Shown here piece after piece: positions 63,566 to 64,000 of a DNA stretch of 64,000 bases. Every line of letters begins with the position of its first letter. Position 1 is the stretch's first letter. Both the position numbers and the translations under genes were made by a program. The stretch comes from an uncultured Candidatus Melainabacteria bacterium. GTDB lineage: Bacteria > Cyanobacteriota > Vampirovibrionia > Gastranaerophilales > Gastranaerophilaceae. The stretch covers positions 7,944-71,943 of the forward strand of contig CAKVIC010000014.1 of NCBI GenBank assembly GCA_934754655.1, in the 5' to 3' direction. The notes beneath the pieces are model-generated. The model was not told the origin of the DNA and ran no database searches. It worked only from the letters and a program-made list of their open reading frames with translations.

Positions 63566-63847
63566 AAATAAAGCTTATCCGCAAGCCCGACTGGATTCAA
63601 AAAAAATAGGTTCAAAATATGAATATTTGTAACAATATTTAAAAAAGATGTTATAAATATGTAAACATGTGGAATTAAGAATATATATGTAATATAATAA
63701 AGGCATAGGATGTGTCGTCGATGATGGATGTATGCTCTAAACCACAATTTAATAAAATTGATTTTATCTGCGCAAAAAGCTTATTTGACGTGGCTTTTTA
63801 TAATACTTACATCACGAAACTTTTATATAAGAAATCACAAATCATAC

Positions 63848-63961
63848 ATGACAAAAATCACTGTCAAGACTGTCTTTGCGCTCTCGGGGGGGGGGGTAAA
63901 ACCGCTCATAGCAAGGGTTTTAGCTTATCACTCAAAACTTTTCGGAGGTGTGCATGATTAG
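63848..63961 (+). CDS. Possible 37-aa leader ORF containing a poly-G tract
   Basis: Starts MTKITVKTVFALSGGG and ends LFGGVHD, stopping at TAG 63959-63961, so it overlaps the start codon of the next gene (ATG 63954) by 8 nt in another frame. It contains an 11-G run. There is no clear Shine-Dalgarno, so translation is uncertain. If translated, it would deliver ribosomes to the downstream start. A change in G number would move its stop: 10 G gives TAA right after the tract, 12 G gives TGA overlapping the downstream ATG. Confidence 0.4.
   Translation: MTKITVKTVFALSGGGVKPLIARVLAYHSKLFGGVHD
63886..63896 (+). repeat. 11-nt homopolymeric G tract
   Basis: Eleven consecutive G in strongly AT-rich DNA, 57 bp before the start codon of the gene at the right edge. 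Tracts of this kind are typical slippage sites in phase-variable genes. Confidence 0.95.
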
Positions 63962-64000
63962 CATTACCACCGATTTAACAAACTTAATGCTAAAAAGCAT
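63954..64000 (+). CDS. Start of an unidentified gene, cut by window edge
   Basis: CGGAGGTG (63943-63950) is the best Shine-Dalgarno in this stretch, 3 nt before an ATG opening a frame that stays open to the end: MISITTDLTNLMLKS. Fifteen residues do not identify a family. The polar/hydrophobic pattern is compatible with a flagellin-like N-terminal helix, which would be interesting given fliPQR-flhB at the other end of the window, but this is speculation. Confidence 0.65.
   Translation, partial: MISITTDLTNLMLKS

Larger units (their letters stand above)
63402..63847. other. Gene-poor intergenic region
   Basis: About 450 bp without a convincing gene. It holds two partly palindromic repeat elements (63452-63477 and 63541-63565), a TTGTAACAAT related to the GTTACA motif (63627-63636), and AT-rich DNA. 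Frames on either strand here have no ribosome-binding site or protein-like composition. Confidence 0.6.

Noticed and set aside
63712..63957. Reading frame through the poly-G tract in another frame
   Set aside because: No ribosome-binding site and no protein-like composition; only the frame from 63848 has a meaningful overlap with the next gene.
63954..64000. Calling the right-edge gene a flagellin
   Set aside because: Only 15 codons are visible; the resemblance is too weak to name it.

Overview
The window is an AT-rich, gene-dense bacterial chromosome segment with about 56 protein genes, no rRNA, no recognisable tRNA, no CRISPR array and no transposase. The organism has a diderm envelope (lpxB, lpxI, a Skp/OmpH-like chaperone, an AsmA-like protein, SpoIID/LytB, MurJ). 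It also shows traits shared with the cyanobacterial lineage: a DUF1822-like protein next to a sigma-like HTH protein, and an RNase E/G with a short Arg/Lys-rich tail. Many lineage-type proteins carry a short N-terminal [VAF]-[SA]-F-[KGR]-[GAS] motif. I infer a non-photosynthetic relative of Cyanobacteria, most likely Vampirovibrionia/Melainabacteria (Gastranaerophilales-like). This is from pattern recognition, not a database search.

Layout. 1-3.7 kb: a truncated unknown gene, then the flagellar-type export gate fliP-fliQ-fliR-flhB. 3.9-5.6 kb: rpsB-tsf. 5.6-11.3 kb: two coupled membrane proteins, riboflavin genes ribE-ribBA, a double-GNAT protein, a DUF308 protein and a tagged hypothetical. 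11.4-16.1 kb: an unusual block of five lineage-type genes, including an 899-residue repeat protein and a 109-residue protein that share end architecture. 16.1-20.1 kb: gap, an N-terminally extended phosphohexomutase, an unknown gene and rnpA. 20.2-27 kb: a three-gene minus-strand operon (zinc-ribbon/STAND-like ATPase/TPR, acidic HTH protein, DUF1822-like membrane protein). 27-36.5 kb: MBL hydrolase, rarA, a secreted protein, radical SAM/DUF2344, RNase E/G, rsmI and a DnaJ-like protein. 36.6-42.1 kb: a degenerate histidine kinase, an orphan MalK-type ATPase and an AsmA-like protein in one operon. 42-49.4 kb: a putative HExxH metalloprotease, two acyl-activating enzymes around a Skp-like gene, rplU-rpmA and an unknown membrane protein. 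49.6-56.2 kb: a plus-strand operon (NUDIX/NrtR-like, secG, mtnP, yggT, cysS, spoIID, murJ). 56.2-59.2 kb: tsaD-lpxI-lpxB on the minus strand, divergent from obgE. 60.5-63.4 kb: a secreted protein, then a two-gene operon of unknown function behind a probable cobalamin riboswitch. 63.4-64 kb: a non-coding stretch with dispersed palindromic repeats, an 11-G tract inside a small leader-like ORF, and the first codons of a gene cut by the window edge.

The strongest signals are: the cobalamin riboswitch in front of uncharacterised genes; the poly-G leader ORF overlapping the last start codon; the recurrent N-terminal motif on unrelated proteins; the pair of proteins with matching ends near export-gate genes; the kinase lacking its phospho-acceptor histidine and ATP-binding boxes; and an identical 20-bp motif in two separate intergenic regions.
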